DNA of 64,000 bases from Fasciola hepatica (Eukaryota; Platyhelminthes; Trematoda; Plagiorchiida; Fasciolidae), in contig CANUEZ040000116.1 of the NCBI GenBank assembly GCA_948099385.1, positions 11,742,501 through 11,806,500 of the forward strand. Direction: 5' to 3'. Under the pieces are notes generated by a model. The model saw only the letters and a list, made by a program, of their open reading frames with translations. It ran no database searches and was not told the origin of the DNA. The translations under genes and the position numbers were made by a program. Below are positions 1 through 10,328 of this stretch, one piece after another (within the stretch, counting starts at the first letter, position 1; every line of letters begins with the position of its first letter).

Positions 1-1020
1 TCCATGACCACGGAGGAATGGTCAGGCACACGCAACATGTGAATGTGTTCTGAAATCTGTCACACCGTAAACATCAGATCGATACACATCCCACCGGGTA
101 TGAAACCGGCTCCATTCTCACGTCTACACCGCTCGTCAGTGTTGCGTAATCGACGGAGAATGATTCCGACGACAAGTTTCCATACTTTGGACGCTTTCTA
201 AACTAATACCTCTGTGGTTTCCACTAAACCACCTGACATCTCTCTTGTAAATCGCTACAATCACTGATTGACCTCATCCCTGGCGGATTTGTTCACTTTC
301 GCAGATTTATGTGAGCAGTTCTCTTAACTCACATATCAAAACTTGATCTCCATTGTTGAAAATGCCCGAAGAAAGCCCGACCGGTTCAACAGCAGCACAG
401 TGCCTCTATAGATGAATTATCTATTTAGAAACAGCTAAGCTGTACGAGTGGCCTCAGTCGTCGTCACACCACAGACGAGACGTGAACAGAACCGACTATA
501 TATGAGCAAGTAATCTGAGTGCACAGGCATGGACCAGAACAGGTGCCCACTAGATGCAGCGTAGTACTGTCCCTCCAGTTGCCTTCTCAATCAATCAATC
601 AATCAATCAATCAACCATGCACACACACACACACACACAATCTGTCTCACTCGATAGAATCAATGTGTGTGCGTGCGTGGTTTATTTTCATCTTTTTGAA
701 TTCGTCTTTGTGTTTGTGTGTGTCTGTGTGTGTGTCTGTTTGTGCCCTTGTTGGTGGTTAGTAGACTTGTACATTGAATTTTGTCGATAGTGTGTTTGAT
801 TTGTGTTTCTGTCTGTTCCGATATGGTGTGGTGTGGTATGGTATTCGACTTGGTTTAGTATGTGCTGCGCTGCGTTGCACTGTGCTGTGCCGTACTGTAC
901 TGTGAAGTGCTGTGCAGTGCTGTTGGATGCTTAGAACTGCGTTGGATTGATTTGTCCAGTGTTGGATTTTTGATTATAGTATTATAATTTTTGCTTGTTT
1001 ATTTGGCTTCAACTAGGCCG

Positions 1021-1093
1021 GCCCGGATAGCTCAGTCGGTAGAGCATCAGACTTTTAATCTGAGGGTCCAGGGTTCGAGCCCCTGTTCGGGCG
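1021..1093 (+). tRNA. tRNA-Lys (anticodon UUU), copy 1
   Basis: A 73-nt cloverleaf starts GCCCGGATAGCTCAGTCGGT. The acceptor stem GCCCGGA pairs with TTCGGGC (one G-U pair). The D arm carries AGCTCAGTCGGTAGAGC, the anticodon stem-loop is TCAGA-CTTTTAA-TCTGA with TTT at 1054-1056, and the T arm contains GGTTCGAGCCC. Box A and box B are both intact. It matches the conserved animal tRNA-Lys(UUU) almost base for base. There is no intron, and CCA is not encoded. It looks functional. Confidence 0.97.
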
Positions 1094-1099
1094 TGCGGC

Positions 1100-1103
1100 T
1101 TTT
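1100..1103 (+). terminator. RNA polymerase III terminator of tRNA-Lys copy 1
   Basis: TTTT begins seven bases after the tRNA discriminator base. A run of four or more T is the usual Pol III stop. The same run is kept in copy 2. Confidence 0.75.
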
Positions 1104-1130
1104 ACCATACTCATCTTGTGTCATGCCCAC

Positions 1131-1195
1131 ACACCCTACACCATACACCATACACCATACACCATACACCATAAACCCTACTCCATATACCATAC
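1131..1195 (+). repeat. ACACCAT 7-bp minisatellite (unit 1)
   Basis: About five head-to-tail copies of ACACCAT are followed by degenerate copies (ataaacc, ctactccat). The same block is at 2852-2916 in unit 2. It lies directly downstream of the tRNA terminator. Confidence 0.8.
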
Positions 1196-1328
1196 GTCAT
1201 ATATCATTTCATCAATGGCATTCTCGGTCTCGGTCTCACCTCTATCCCATCAGACAACAAATAACAGACCATCTTCTGGCATACATATTAACTCAATCAC
1301 AAGCACAACACACAGCTCACAGCATCTA

Positions 1329-1336
1329 AACACACA

Positions 1337-1367
<31 letters not shown>
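1329..1367 (+). repeat. (CA)n microsatellite, unit 1
   Basis: An almost pure CA run with one interruption (acaaac). The equivalent run in unit 2 (about 3050-3090) is slightly longer, showing slippage between the tandem copies. Confidence 0.9.
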
Positions 1368-1379
1368 GAAGAGAGGAAG

Positions 1380-1770
1380 AAACGCAAGCATTTTGCCCAA
1401 CATAGGATAATAGGAAATCGTATTCTCATATGAGGGTAGGGCTATTTCTAGAATCATTTCAATTTGCAGAATTGGAAACCAAAAGTGATACAATGCAACC
1501 CTGATGAAGACCACTTCTCACGGTCAGCTCGGTTGAAACATCCCCATAAGCACAATCTAGATAGAACAAGAGAGAAATAGTGAGAGAGTGAGAGACAGAC
1601 AGACAGAGAGAGAGAGAGAGAAAGAGAGGCATGAGCGTCCCTCGAACACCGTAAAATGTCAGCTGACGCCAGAGAATTGTCCGTGCGACTGAGTCCAATA
1701 CAGCTTGCACATCCATGACCACAGAGGAATGGTCGGGCACACGCAACATGTGAATGTGTTCTAAAATCTG
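1380..1770 (-). pseudogene. RTE-like reverse transcriptase fragment in tandem unit 1
   Basis: On the minus strand, LRVPDHSSVVMDVQAVLDSV resembles the RTE RT block reading FLDVRAAFDSV. Further on, YGDVSTELTVRSGLHQGC resembles the block before SGVRQGCPxSPFLFNF. The two halves are separated by a (GA)n/(TC)n tract, and stops follow, so it is dead. The same fragment is in unit 2 at about 3100-3480. The family is assigned from motif memory, not from a search. Confidence 0.6.
1570..1628 (+). repeat. (GA)n/(GACA)n microsatellite
   Basis: Purine-rich simple repeat splitting the RT fragment of unit 1. The unit 2 counterpart (about 3290-3339) is shorter. Confidence 0.85.
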
Positions 1771-2741
1771 TCACACCGTAAACATCAGATCGATACACAT
1801 CCCACCGGGTATGAAACCGGCTCCATTCTCACGTCTACACCGCTCGTCAGTGTTGCGTAATCGACGGAGAATGATTCCGACGACAAGTTTCCATACTTTG
1901 GACGCTTTCTAAACTAATACCTCTGTGGTTTCCACTAAACCACCTGACATCTCTCTTGTAAATCGCTACAATCACTGATTGACCTCATCCCTGGCGGATT
2001 TGTTCAATTTCGCAGATTTATGTGAGCAGTTCTCTTAACTCACATATCAAAACTTGATCTCCATTGTTGAAAATGCCCGAGGAAAGCCCGACCGGTTCAA
2101 CAGCAGCACAGTGCCTCTATAGATGAATTATCTATTTAGAAACAGCTAAGCTGTACGAGTGGCCTCAGTCGTCGTCACACCACAGACGAGACGTGAACAG
2201 AACCGACTATATATGAGCAAGTAATCTGAGTGCACAGGCATGGACCAGAACAGGTGCCCACTAGATGCAGCGTAGTACTGTCCCTCCAGTTGCCTTCTCA
2301 CTCAATCAATCAATCAATCAATCAACCATGCACACACACACACACACACAATCTGTCTCACTCGATAGAATCAATGTGTGTGCGTGCGTGGTTTATTTTC
2401 ATCTTTTTGAATTCGTCTTTGTGTTTGTGTGTGTCTGTGTGTGTGTCTGTTTGTGCCCTTGTTGGTGGTTAGTAGACTTGTACATTGAATTTTGTCGATA
2501 GTGTGTTTGATTTGTGTTTCTGTCTGTTCCGATATGGTGTGGTGTGGTATGGTATTCGACTTGGTTTAGTATGTGCTGCGCTGCGTTGCACTGTGCTGTG
2601 CCGTACTGTACTGTGAAGTGCTGTGAAGTGCTGTGCAGTGCTGTTGGATGCTTAGAACTGCGTTGGATTGATTTGTCCAGTGTTGGATTTTTGATTATAG
2701 TATTATAATTTTTGCTTGTTTATTTGGCTCTAACTAGGCCG

Positions 2742-2814
2742 GCCCGGATAGCTCAGTCGGTAGAGCATCAGACTTTTAATCTGAGGGTCCAGGGTTCGAG
2801 CCCCTGTTCGGTCG
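2742..2814 (+). tRNA. tRNA-Lys (anticodon UUU), copy 2 with acceptor-stem mismatch
   Basis: It is identical to copy 1 except for G-to-T at position 71 (2812), which turns the second acceptor pair C2-G71 into C2:U71. Box A, box B, the anticodon TTT and the T arm are unchanged, so transcription should still be possible. The damaged acceptor stem may reduce processing or charging. This is either a decaying copy or a sequencing error. Confidence 0.9.
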
Positions 2815-2820
2815 TGCGGC

Positions 2821-2824
2821 TTTT
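2821..2824 (+). terminator. RNA polymerase III terminator of tRNA-Lys copy 2
   Basis: TTTT lies six bases after the 3' end of copy 2, equivalent to the run after copy 1. Confidence 0.7.
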
Positions 2825-2851
2825 ACCATACTCATCTTGTGTCATGCCCAC

Positions 2852-2916
2852 ACACCCTACACCATACACCATACACCATACACCATACACCATAAACCCT
2901 ACTCCATATACCATAC
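2852..2916 (+). repeat. ACACCAT 7-bp minisatellite (unit 2)
   Basis: Second copy of the minisatellite downstream of tRNA-Lys copy 2, with the same number of repeats as unit 1. Confidence 0.8.
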
Positions 2917-3049
2917 GTCATATATCATTTCATCAATGGCATTCTCGGTCTCGGTCTCACCTCTATCCCATCAGACAACAAATAACAGACCATCTTCTGG
3001 CATACATATTAACTCAATCACAAGCACAACACACAGCTCACAGCATCTA

Positions 3050-3057
3050 AACACACA

Positions 3058-3090
<33 letters not shown>
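3050..3090 (+). repeat. (CA)n microsatellite, unit 2
   Basis: Counterpart of the unit 1 run, two bases longer. Confidence 0.9.
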
Positions 3091-3092
<2 letters not shown>

Positions 3093-3099
3093 AGAGAGG

Positions 3100-3480
3100 A
3101 AGAAACGCAAGCATTTTGCCCAACATAGGATAATAGGAAATCGTATTCTCATATGAGGGTAGGGCTATTTCTAGAATCATTTCAATTTGCAGAATTGGAA
3201 ACCAAAAGTGATACAATGCAACCCTGATGAAGACCACTTCTCACGGTCAGCTCGGTTGAAACATCCCCATAAGCACAATCTAGATAGAACAAGAGAGAAA
3301 TAGTGAGAGAGTGAGAGACAGACAGAGAGAGAGAGAGGCATGAGCGTCCCTCGAACACCGTAAAATGTCAGCTGACGCCAGAGAATTGTCCGTGCGACTG
3401 AGTCCAATACAGCTTGCACATCCATGACCACAGAGGAATGGTCGGGCACACGCAACATGTGAATGTGTTCTAAAATCTGT
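3100..3480 (-). pseudogene. RTE-like reverse transcriptase fragment in tandem unit 2
   Basis: Second tandem copy of the RT fragment, with the same SGLHQGC and MDVQAVLDSV motifs and a shorter (GA)n interruption. Confidence 0.58.
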
Positions 3481-3497
3481 CACACCGTAAACATCAG

Positions 3498-4217
3498 TTC
3501 GATTTAATAACGAGTGGGTACAAATCGAGCTGAATTCTCACTCTCTTTTGACGTTTCTTTTTTTCCCTCTCACTTTCGCCTGTTAACTTGGTTTTTTTCT
3601 TCTATATCGTTTTCTCGCAGGCTCTTTTTGCTTCCCTTTAGCACGCGGTGTTGCGGTTTTGGTTTCCGGAGTTATGCTTTCCTTTTTTTCTGTTCCGTTT
3701 TTTCTCAATTCCTTTGTTCTCTCTTTCTGAAACAACCTATCCTTACGAGGTATTCGCCGGGGATTGTATGCCTAGTTTTCCGCAATCCTGTTTTTTTCTG
3801 GAAATTTGCATTTTCTTCGTTTTTCGGTTCAAGAATCGGTCCCGATCTTCAATTTGAGTCGGTGAATTATGTCCAATCTGTAACATGTGTACCGTACGTT
3901 TGACAGAACTTTGTAAAGAGAGCTTTTGTCCTAGAGTGACAGTTCAATGACTTCTGCTGGATGATTCTGATTTGTTTGAGAACTGCCGTACATTTCTTCT
4001 CAGCTACAGTTCTAGTTCACTGGTTGCCATTGATAACTCAAAGTATGGTTTAGTCGTTAGTCTAAATGGAAAGTCAATTCTGTTATTTATCCAATAATGG
4101 ATGAATCGGCAACCTGAAGGTAAATAACTATATAATGGAATTTAGGATTTGAAAAAATAATAATACAATAATACTGTCTGGGATTAATAATTTATCCTGA
4201 TCCAGAAAGGAACGTAC
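3498..4217. other. Intron sequence left of exon 17, no gene recognised
   Basis: From 3498 to about 3830 the plus strand is very T-rich (long ttttt and ttcttt runs), which opens a 129-codon frame dominated by Phe/Ser/Leu. I read this as compositional. The rest is AT-rich with no motif. No AAA1 exon of the dynein is visible on the minus strand. Confidence 0.6.
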
Positions 4218-4604
4218 CAGATCATCAAATATATCCCTCTGATGCACATGAATCGTGATAAGTGTTTCATATTTGGTTCGCATTGTCTTGGTCAATTCTC
4301 GTGTAGTTTCACCGATCAGTTTGTTCAGGATTTCCAAAAAGTGCTTGTTTGTTTTGCTCATGATTTTTGCATCAGACCGGGCCGCATTCAACGCATCTGT
4401 TGCATCACTAGTCCACAAAATTTGGATACCCAATATGCCGATTTGAGCCAGTTGGTTGTCGAAAAATTCGGTTAAATCGAGTGCGGGATCGACAATTTCG
4501 TAGTATGCTTTACGGATCAGCGCGTGCAATGAGGCTTGTCCGACTTTGAGCAATACATGTAACCAGTGCTCCACGTGACCTTCGCATTTCACCGGCTTGA
4601 CCAT
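4218..4604 (-). CDS. DNAH5-like: Dynein heavy chain visible exon 17 (end of linker toward AAA1)
   Basis: This 387-bp exon in phase 0/0 encodes MVKPVKCEGHVEHWLHVLLK, IGILGIQILWTSDATDAL, and YETLITIHVHQRDIFDDL, with donor CTG|GTACGT. The acceptor (cctttccttggacag|ATG) has a good pyrimidine tract. The Met is an internal codon, not a translation start. The next family residues (FxWLxQxRFY, then AAA1 with GPAGTGKT) are not found in bases 1-4217 and must lie off the left edge. Confidence 0.96.
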
Positions 4605-4659
4605 CTGTCCAAGGAAAGGAATTTCATCTGTATCCCAGAATCTAAGTTGGGTTTACAAA

Positions 4660-4810
4660 AATACTGATATGATCCAAGTCATAAAGGTCGTTGGTCTAGG
4701 TGGGACTCGAATTCCTGTATGAATACCAACCAGATTAAAGTTTCACGTGCACTCTATTAGCTGGGTAAGACGGTCGTACTGGGGGCTTCGGATGCTTAAC
4801 CAAAGGACCA
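4660..4810 (-). repeat. Possible tRNA-derived SINE
   Basis: On the minus strand a box B-like AATTCGAGTCC lies about 75 bases after a box A-like TTTGGTTAAGCATCC. Spacing is wider than in a true tRNA, and no cloverleaf folds. This is a candidate only. Confidence 0.35.
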
Positions 4811-5299
4811 TCTTGATTAAACAACAAAATGACAAAGCTTGACAACAGAACTGTTGGGTTTCATTTGATTCCCCCAAAACGTATTATAAAAAAATATAAA
4901 TGTGAAATCCGCTACGGAAATGCTCATTAGTAGACAAACTAGTGTTGAAAATCAGTCCGGACAGCATTTGCGGATGTTGTGTACGTGATATGTGGTCACG
5001 TTTGTTCCACGTTCAGACAGCCGATGACGGGTTACTTTGCATAAATACGATAAATGGTCAGTTAAATACATTCTTAAAATCTGAAAGCATTGCTCTTGCA
5101 CGAGCCCTTTGACATGATTCAATCGACATGGAAATCGTAGCCAGCAGAGCTACGCGTAGAGAAAATTTAACAAAGTTCCTCCGTTAACAGGTCGGGCAAA
5201 TGAAAGTTAATTCAATAAAAACAAATAATTACAAACAGCCAGCTTAATGATATGAAAAACCCGAACTCATTAGTAGTTGGACACTTTGTGTGGGTTAGA

Positions 5300-5660
5300 A
5301 TGACCTGGACAAACCAAAACCATGCACTCAGTGTGGTGATTCTGGTTGCCATCTCACAGCCGAAACCTCAATCGGAAAGCATATTAATCAGGTGTATGAA
5401 GAAAAGACAACAAATAATCACGTTAAACTGCTTAATATGTATGAATGAAAGGGCACAACTGGTCAATACACGTAACTATATTCTCTAACGTTTTTTAATC
5501 ACTGAGAGAAAGGACCTCTTAAAGCCAATCCAGGAAGTCCTTCACTTGTCAGGTTATTGATACCTTTCTTCGGTGCCATGAACTAGCCACCTTTGCTCAT
5601 TTTTCAACCACCACATACCTCAGAGAATACTTCACCTCGAGGATGTCCGACTTGTGGATG
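5300..5660 (-). repeat. RTE-type LINE 3'-end remnant
   Basis: The stretches at 5325-5365 (ggttgccatctcacagccgaaacctc) and 5540-5640 (tacctttcttcggtgccatgaactagcc, gctcatttttcaaccacca) match the RTE 3' region at 52130-52460 (ctttcttccgtgtcgtggactgacc, gctcatcttcgaaccgg). The element is reverse-oriented and has no open frame. Confidence 0.6.
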
Positions 5661-6035
5661 AATCGTAGCTGCCTAGAAGGTAGAACTTTTCTATTTGGTA
5701 TTTACTCGCCTCAGATACCGATAATGTTGAACCAACCCAATTCTGCTACACCCCCTCTCACTTGGATGGCACAAATCGCACACCAGACAGTTCTACGAAG
5801 TTGTTCAAGCTGCCCAGTAAGGCTCATGACTTCCCCAGATCGTTCATTAGGAGAAATATGTCCCCCACATATTCTTGGTTTGGCACACCTCATTCGGGAA
5901 AAGTTCAATACCACTATCCGCATTGCCCCGGAGAGCACCTTCCTAAAAAAACTATACCCCTATTACCTGCAGGGATTCTTGATAGTCAAATTTGTTTTCT
6001 ATCGATGACTAACCGTATAGGACAGCTGTACATAC
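5661..6035. other. Intron sequence, no gene recognised
   Basis: Overlapping frames of 75 to 171 codons on both strands here have no recognisable motif and run into exon 16. They look like chance ORFs. Confidence 0.5.
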
Positions 6036-6558
6036 CGGTAATTTTTCGTCTTCCTGAGAGAATGCAGCTAAAATGTCAAAAGCTTTCTCGGCGAATTGGA
6101 CACGTTTTGTGTTATCAAAAATTGCCAATAGATGTCCTTGTATGGCATGCGGATCTGAGGCTTGACCAAGAATTTCCAGCAGCACCGGATCGGAAACAAA
6201 GAAAAAGCGTGGAAACATTAGTCGTTTACGTTCCAGGTAGCCAGATAATGATTTCTGACATAATTCCAGCTGACTGAGCAGTCGAGGCAATAGTTCTTGC
6301 AAAGACTGATCACTTGCACAGCATCCGATGACATTTGGGGTGTCTCGGGCACGTTCCATCACTTTGACCCACGTTTTGTCCACACTCTGAAAACGTTTGG
6401 CTTCTGCGGGCAATTGTTTGGCAATATCACCACCGACAAACACCGCTTCTAAATAGACCCACAAATTCTGTACACGCATCCATGTCTCCAAGACTTCGCT
6501 TGTTGTACTCAACTTTTGTACCCATTCTTGAATGGAATTTCGAAACGGAGCATTGTAA
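6036..6558 (-). CDS. DNAH5-like: Dynein heavy chain visible exon 16 (linker)
   Basis: This 523-bp exon encodes [60 protein letters not shown], and [19 protein letters not shown], ending EDEKLP|GTATGT. These are near-invariant DNAH5/8 linker motifs: F-x-x-x-D-I-A-K-Q-L-P-x-E-x-K-x-F and F-P-R-F-(F/Y)-F-(V/L)-S-(D/N). The acceptor is GCTTTTAG|T. The exon is complete, with no stops or frameshifts, so the gene is probably functional. Confidence 0.98.
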
Positions 6559-7289
6559 CTAAAAGCGATAAGGGAAGAAAAGTGAGTATCGGTCGATTAA
6601 GAAATCTAATAGACTGACGTTAAACGTGCGATTAGTTGAAGATGAGAATGAATGAAAAAGCGAGACTTGTGGCACACGAATGGAACTCATTACAGGAGAC
6701 CAAAGTGAATATACGAAATCGTCCAGCAAACAGATTGGCGATAGACACTGTGCTAGTGTATAACATACCGCTGATCAAATTACTACATAACTTGATATTC
6801 GATTCGAGCTTTCTATGCGAGGAGCTGCTAAGCTGACCAACATGATTCGTTCATTCACGATGAACTAGTTCAAATTGGTTTATATACCACTACCGGTTCA
6901 CTCGATTTGCGTGGGCAGCTACATCCGACCACTTTGTGGTTAAAATAACCTTCTCATGTATGATTTGCAAATTCCGGTGTTGTTCACCGTTTTCTCAAGC
7001 GAACAATGCCACGCAATTTTTCTCGCGAAAAATCAGGCTAAGTAAAAATCTAAACACTGCTACCATTGGTAGTAGTAATATTAGAAATCCGAAGCTCCGG
7101 GGTGTACCCGCTCCCATTGTTCCCGGCGGGATAACGTACGGGCAATCAGACGCGTAAATAGATGGGTTCACGAGTACATTTTTTTACCTAAACGAGACAC
7201 TTACCCTCTTCCCTCCACACACACTGTACCTGATCCCGTGTCATCAGGATAGAATGATTGAGAACCGCATTTAAGCTACAATGGATATC

Positions 7290-7480
7290 ATATATACCAA
7301 CCTCTTGGACCCAACCAAATGTGCGTACATGAGTAGCTTTTGTAAAACTTTGTGTCGAAATGAAATTCGAACCCATGCATGAACACCTATCGTACTTTAC
7401 CACCACGAGCGCCCGGACCAACCTGTAAAAACGTTCACTCCAACATAGCTGTCCAGCATCGCGGTTATAAACCATCGTTT
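7290..7480 (-). repeat. tRNA-derived SINE candidate
   Basis: On the minus strand GCTCGTGGTGGTAAAGTACG (box A-like) is followed about 30 bases later by GGGTTCGAATTTC (box B-like), a normal Pol III spacing. A non-tRNA body follows. The stem pairing of a real tRNA is absent. Confidence 0.45.
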
Positions 7481-8689
7481 ACTTTGACTGACTAGTCAAA
7501 GGTAGGGCGAAGGTTGAAATCACATCTGAACACTTTACTGCCGCCCTTGATTCTCGATTAACTAAGAGCAACTAAGATAAATACCGTATGTTACTATCCA
7601 GAAGAAAGATTATCAAGAGCAAAGCTGATAGTTCAGTTTCATTTTTGATTGGGAAATGCACAAGCTGTCAAACAGTGCAAGAGTAATTCACACTCGTCTG
7701 TAAAGACTACGCCTAAAACGATATATCGAATCGGCAATCAACGCACTCGGCTGATACAGGGCGTCAGTTCAAACCGTCTTGAACATTGGCCATCGTTCAA
7801 CTCTAGTTTAGTTCAAGATCAACAATCTGGATATCTTTGTCAGAAGCGAGACAACTGGAATATTGAACGGATTTAAATTGAAGCATATATGCTATCCAAA
7901 ATATATCAAGTGATATTCTGAAAAACATGATCGACAGCGGACATGTAATTGATTTAAGAACCCTATTTAGAATGCTGTTAGTAACATCCCAGGCTACTCA
8001 TAAAAGTGAATAGACAGACCACCTGTTACATAAGGGAGAACAAAATCCGTAACCTTGGATTATGCAACCAGTGTTAACTAGCGCCACCATTCGTGTTTCC
8101 ACATCGTAAGAGGCGAGCACTTCTATCTTAATGCTTTGTGTAGCACATTTTCCTTAATTCCAAGTCTGTTTTCATACATTTTTCTTAACACCTCTTTCAG
8201 TAGTTATTCGTATTCCTCTTTTCGCTTGCTGATTGTACACTTCTCTGTCGACTGGCAACTGTTGTGGTTCACTAACAGTGCACACTACCAACTAGTCGAT
8301 CTATGTGCCCCTATACTTGAGAATTGATGTTTAACTGACTAAAGCGCAAAGTCGAAAAGAAAATCCTCTGCTTCACCAGCCTTTTCTACGCAACGACGGG
8401 GATAATTCACAACTTGCTGTTTTGTGTTCCTCTATGGTACGTACCAGCCTTGAGGTTGAATCACCAAAGAACAAGAGATTTGCCGATTTTTTCTCCCACC
8501 AGAGAATACACACTCCAAGAAATACACAGATTGGGTAACCAATGCGAGAATAACCTGAACCGCATGTTATGTTCTCTTGGTTCAGCTTTTTGAACTAATA
8601 AAACCCAAATAGAAAAGTCTATCTCCAAGAGATTACGATGACTGAAGCAGAAAAAGGATCATAGATTCGACCACATTCGAACGGACACG

Positions 8690-9430
8690 ACCAATCGGGA
8701 CGATAATTCCCAGGCTGTACGGCTTACCAAAAGTCCACAAGGAAAACGTATCTTTAAGACCTATTTTAGACATATATACCTCACCCTACCATGCAGTAGC
8801 CAGGTGGCTAACTGGCTTATTGGAGCCTGTTAGAGCTGCAGTCTTAAAACATAGTTTACGAGACACTTTCGATTTTGTGGACAGTGTCCAAAGTATAAAC
8901 CCGAGAGAGAAATAAAAGTTTACATTTGACGTCACCTCATTGTTCACTAGCGCGCCGCTCAGGGGCTGTCGATAAGACATTTTACGTGGCGAAGCTCCAT
9001 ATTGTATTCACATCAAAGCCGTATGTGTATTTACGATTAAAGGATAAGGTGTCAGATTCTATGGCCCCATTCTGTGTATACTCATTTACTTGTTCCTGTG
9101 GGACTGTGTACATCGGCCGTACGATCAGACGCTTATCCGAACGTGCCCGTGACCACCATCTGGCTTGGTTGAACACTGGAGCAATCAAAATAATTACGAG
9201 CGCTATGTTCACACATGGTCCAGTCTAACCACTCAGTGAATGTGGCCGAAGCGTTCCGGCCAATTTACAAAGTTCGAAGTGGGCAATCAAGACTGATGAA
9301 TTGCCGTGTTCTAGTCATAGCGGAAGCGGTATGCATTCGTCTCTACAATCCTGCGTAATGCTTCCAAAAACAGTTCGTGCAAGCGCTTCATTGGCCCACC
9401 CCCTACCCTCAAACAAACCGCAGATCTGTT
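8690..9430 (+). mobile_element. Penelope-like element remnant: RT plus GIY-YIG endonuclease, internally deleted
   Basis: The plus strand near 8710 reads RLYGLPKVHKENVSLRPILD, the entry of the Penelope RT (GLPKxHKxxxPLRPI), continuing to a stop near 8914. FTFDVTSLFTSAPL follows directly (family FDVxSLFTNVPL). The frame then jumps to VYSFTCSCGTVYIGRTIRRL (about 9078-9137), the GIY-YIG endonuclease with its Cys pair, and then the usual C-terminal RPIYKVRSGQSRL...AEAVCIR. The RT palm core, including the catalytic DD, is missing, so this is an internal deletion copy. Stops and frame changes show that it is inactive. Confidence 0.85.
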
Positions 9431-9843
9431 GATCAGACTAATGACGCCGAAAACACTCACTCACGTTCCAGAGACGGATCTAGGTCACGCATGTAAGACT
9501 TGATCCCTCCCCCCTCTAATTCTGACTCATCACTTTATCTTGATTTTGGTTCTGTTCACTTAACATTGTTCATATAAAATGTGATGTAATGGCATGATTA
9601 CGGATCCCTGAAAATGAGCTTGTTCGCCAGCCTGTGTTGGTCTCCTGTGCTCTGTGGGATTATTCGGACAATAATATAACAAAACTGACTGAATGGCCTC
9701 CATGCAGTGCTACTGAAAGTATGGAAATTTCGAACCACCGTAAAATCTATATAAGAATCAGAAATTCAATAATCAAGCGAAAGCCTGACTCAAATCACTA
9801 GTTTCAATTCCTATTTAGAAAGAGAAATTAAAATTCAACTGAC

Positions 9844-10284
9844 CGATTACTCATCAGTGAACTGAGCACCATAAGCGAATCTTCCAGCATTGGAACAATC
9901 TCGGCTACTCGATCACCCTTCAAGAGTAAGTCGCCACGTGTTTTGAACGGAGCCAATCTGAGCTCCTGATTAGCCCAGTCCGCGATGACCACATTCAGTT
10001 TGGCCTCGATATCTTTTTCTCGAACAGCGGAAACACAAATATCCTCAACATCATCTTTTACATCCAACAATGGAGCATCAAGCATGTTTTTCAGCGTGAA
10101 ATTTTCCGACTCCACATTGAAATTGTAGTGTGTCAAATCGGCCAAACGTTGCCAATGTCGTGGTTTCATTGCTTTATTGGTCATCATTTCCAGTAGTGGC
10201 ACTTTTTCATTGAAATCATTGATTGTTTTCTCGAGATCTGTATAGGCAGGCCACTCTTTCAACGCTTTGGGGAGACGTTTACAT
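9844..10284 (-). CDS. DNAH5-like: Dynein heavy chain visible exon 15 (linker)
   Basis: This 441-bp exon continues CKRLPKALKEWPAYTDLEKT, then PLLEMMTNKAMKPRHWQRL, DVEDICVSAVREKDIEAKLN and EDSLMVLSSLMSNR. The R-H-W helix and the EDIxxxAxxExxIE...W block are invariant features of the linker, which acts as the mechanical lever over the AAA ring. Phase is 2 in and 2 out, with donor AATCG|GTCAGT. It is one of the two most conserved exons in the window. Confidence 0.97.
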
Positions 10285-10303
10285 CTGAACGTGTTTGTGA
10301 GGA

Positions 10304-10328
10304 TAGACAGATAGACAGACAGACAGGT
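10304..10328 (+). repeat. Short (GACA/GATA)n tract
   Basis: About six tetranucleotides (gatagacagatagacagacagacagg), lying just outside the acceptor of exon 15. Confidence 0.8.

Larger units (their letters stand above)
1..3497. repeat. Tandem array of ~1.71-kb units carrying tRNA-Lys and a decayed RT fragment
   Basis: Base 1 onward recurs at 1712 and again at 3421. The spacings are 1,711 and 1,709 bases, with about 98% identity by eye. The third copy diverges after about 77 bases, near 3497, which marks the array end. The array probably continues left of the window. Each unit contains a (CAAT)n tract, GT-rich sequence, a tRNA-Lys gene, an ACACCAT-type minisatellite, a (CA)n tract, and a minus-strand RT remnant interrupted by (GA)n. 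Unit 2 has an extra 10-base 'gtgaagtgct' copy upstream of its tRNA and shorter (GA)n. Because the dynein gene must continue to the left, the array most likely sits inside one of its introns. Confidence 0.95.

Noticed and set aside
519..790. 80- and 78-codon frames in each tandem unit (also 2230-2501)
   Set aside because: They translate (CA)n and (GT)n repeats into His-Thr and Cys-Val runs, and overlap each other in two frames. No coding signal.
1131..1195. ACACCAT repeat as interstitial telomere
   Set aside because: Flatworm and animal telomere repeats are TTAGGG/CCCTAA. This seven-base unit does not match.
1..3497. CRISPR-like or rDNA-type repeat
   Set aside because: Units are about 1.7 kb without short direct repeats and spacers, and contain no rRNA sequence. 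The array is a tRNA-bearing tandem repeat in a eukaryotic genome.
3514..3903. 129-codon plus-strand frame rich in Phe and Ser
   Set aside because: Produced by T-rich DNA. No motif, signal peptide logic or splice support.
4128..4217. Extension of exon 17 beyond IFDDL
   Set aside because: The open frame continues to VRSFLDQDKLLIPDS, but GTACGT at 4217 is a good donor. The family sequence after DDL does not match this extension.
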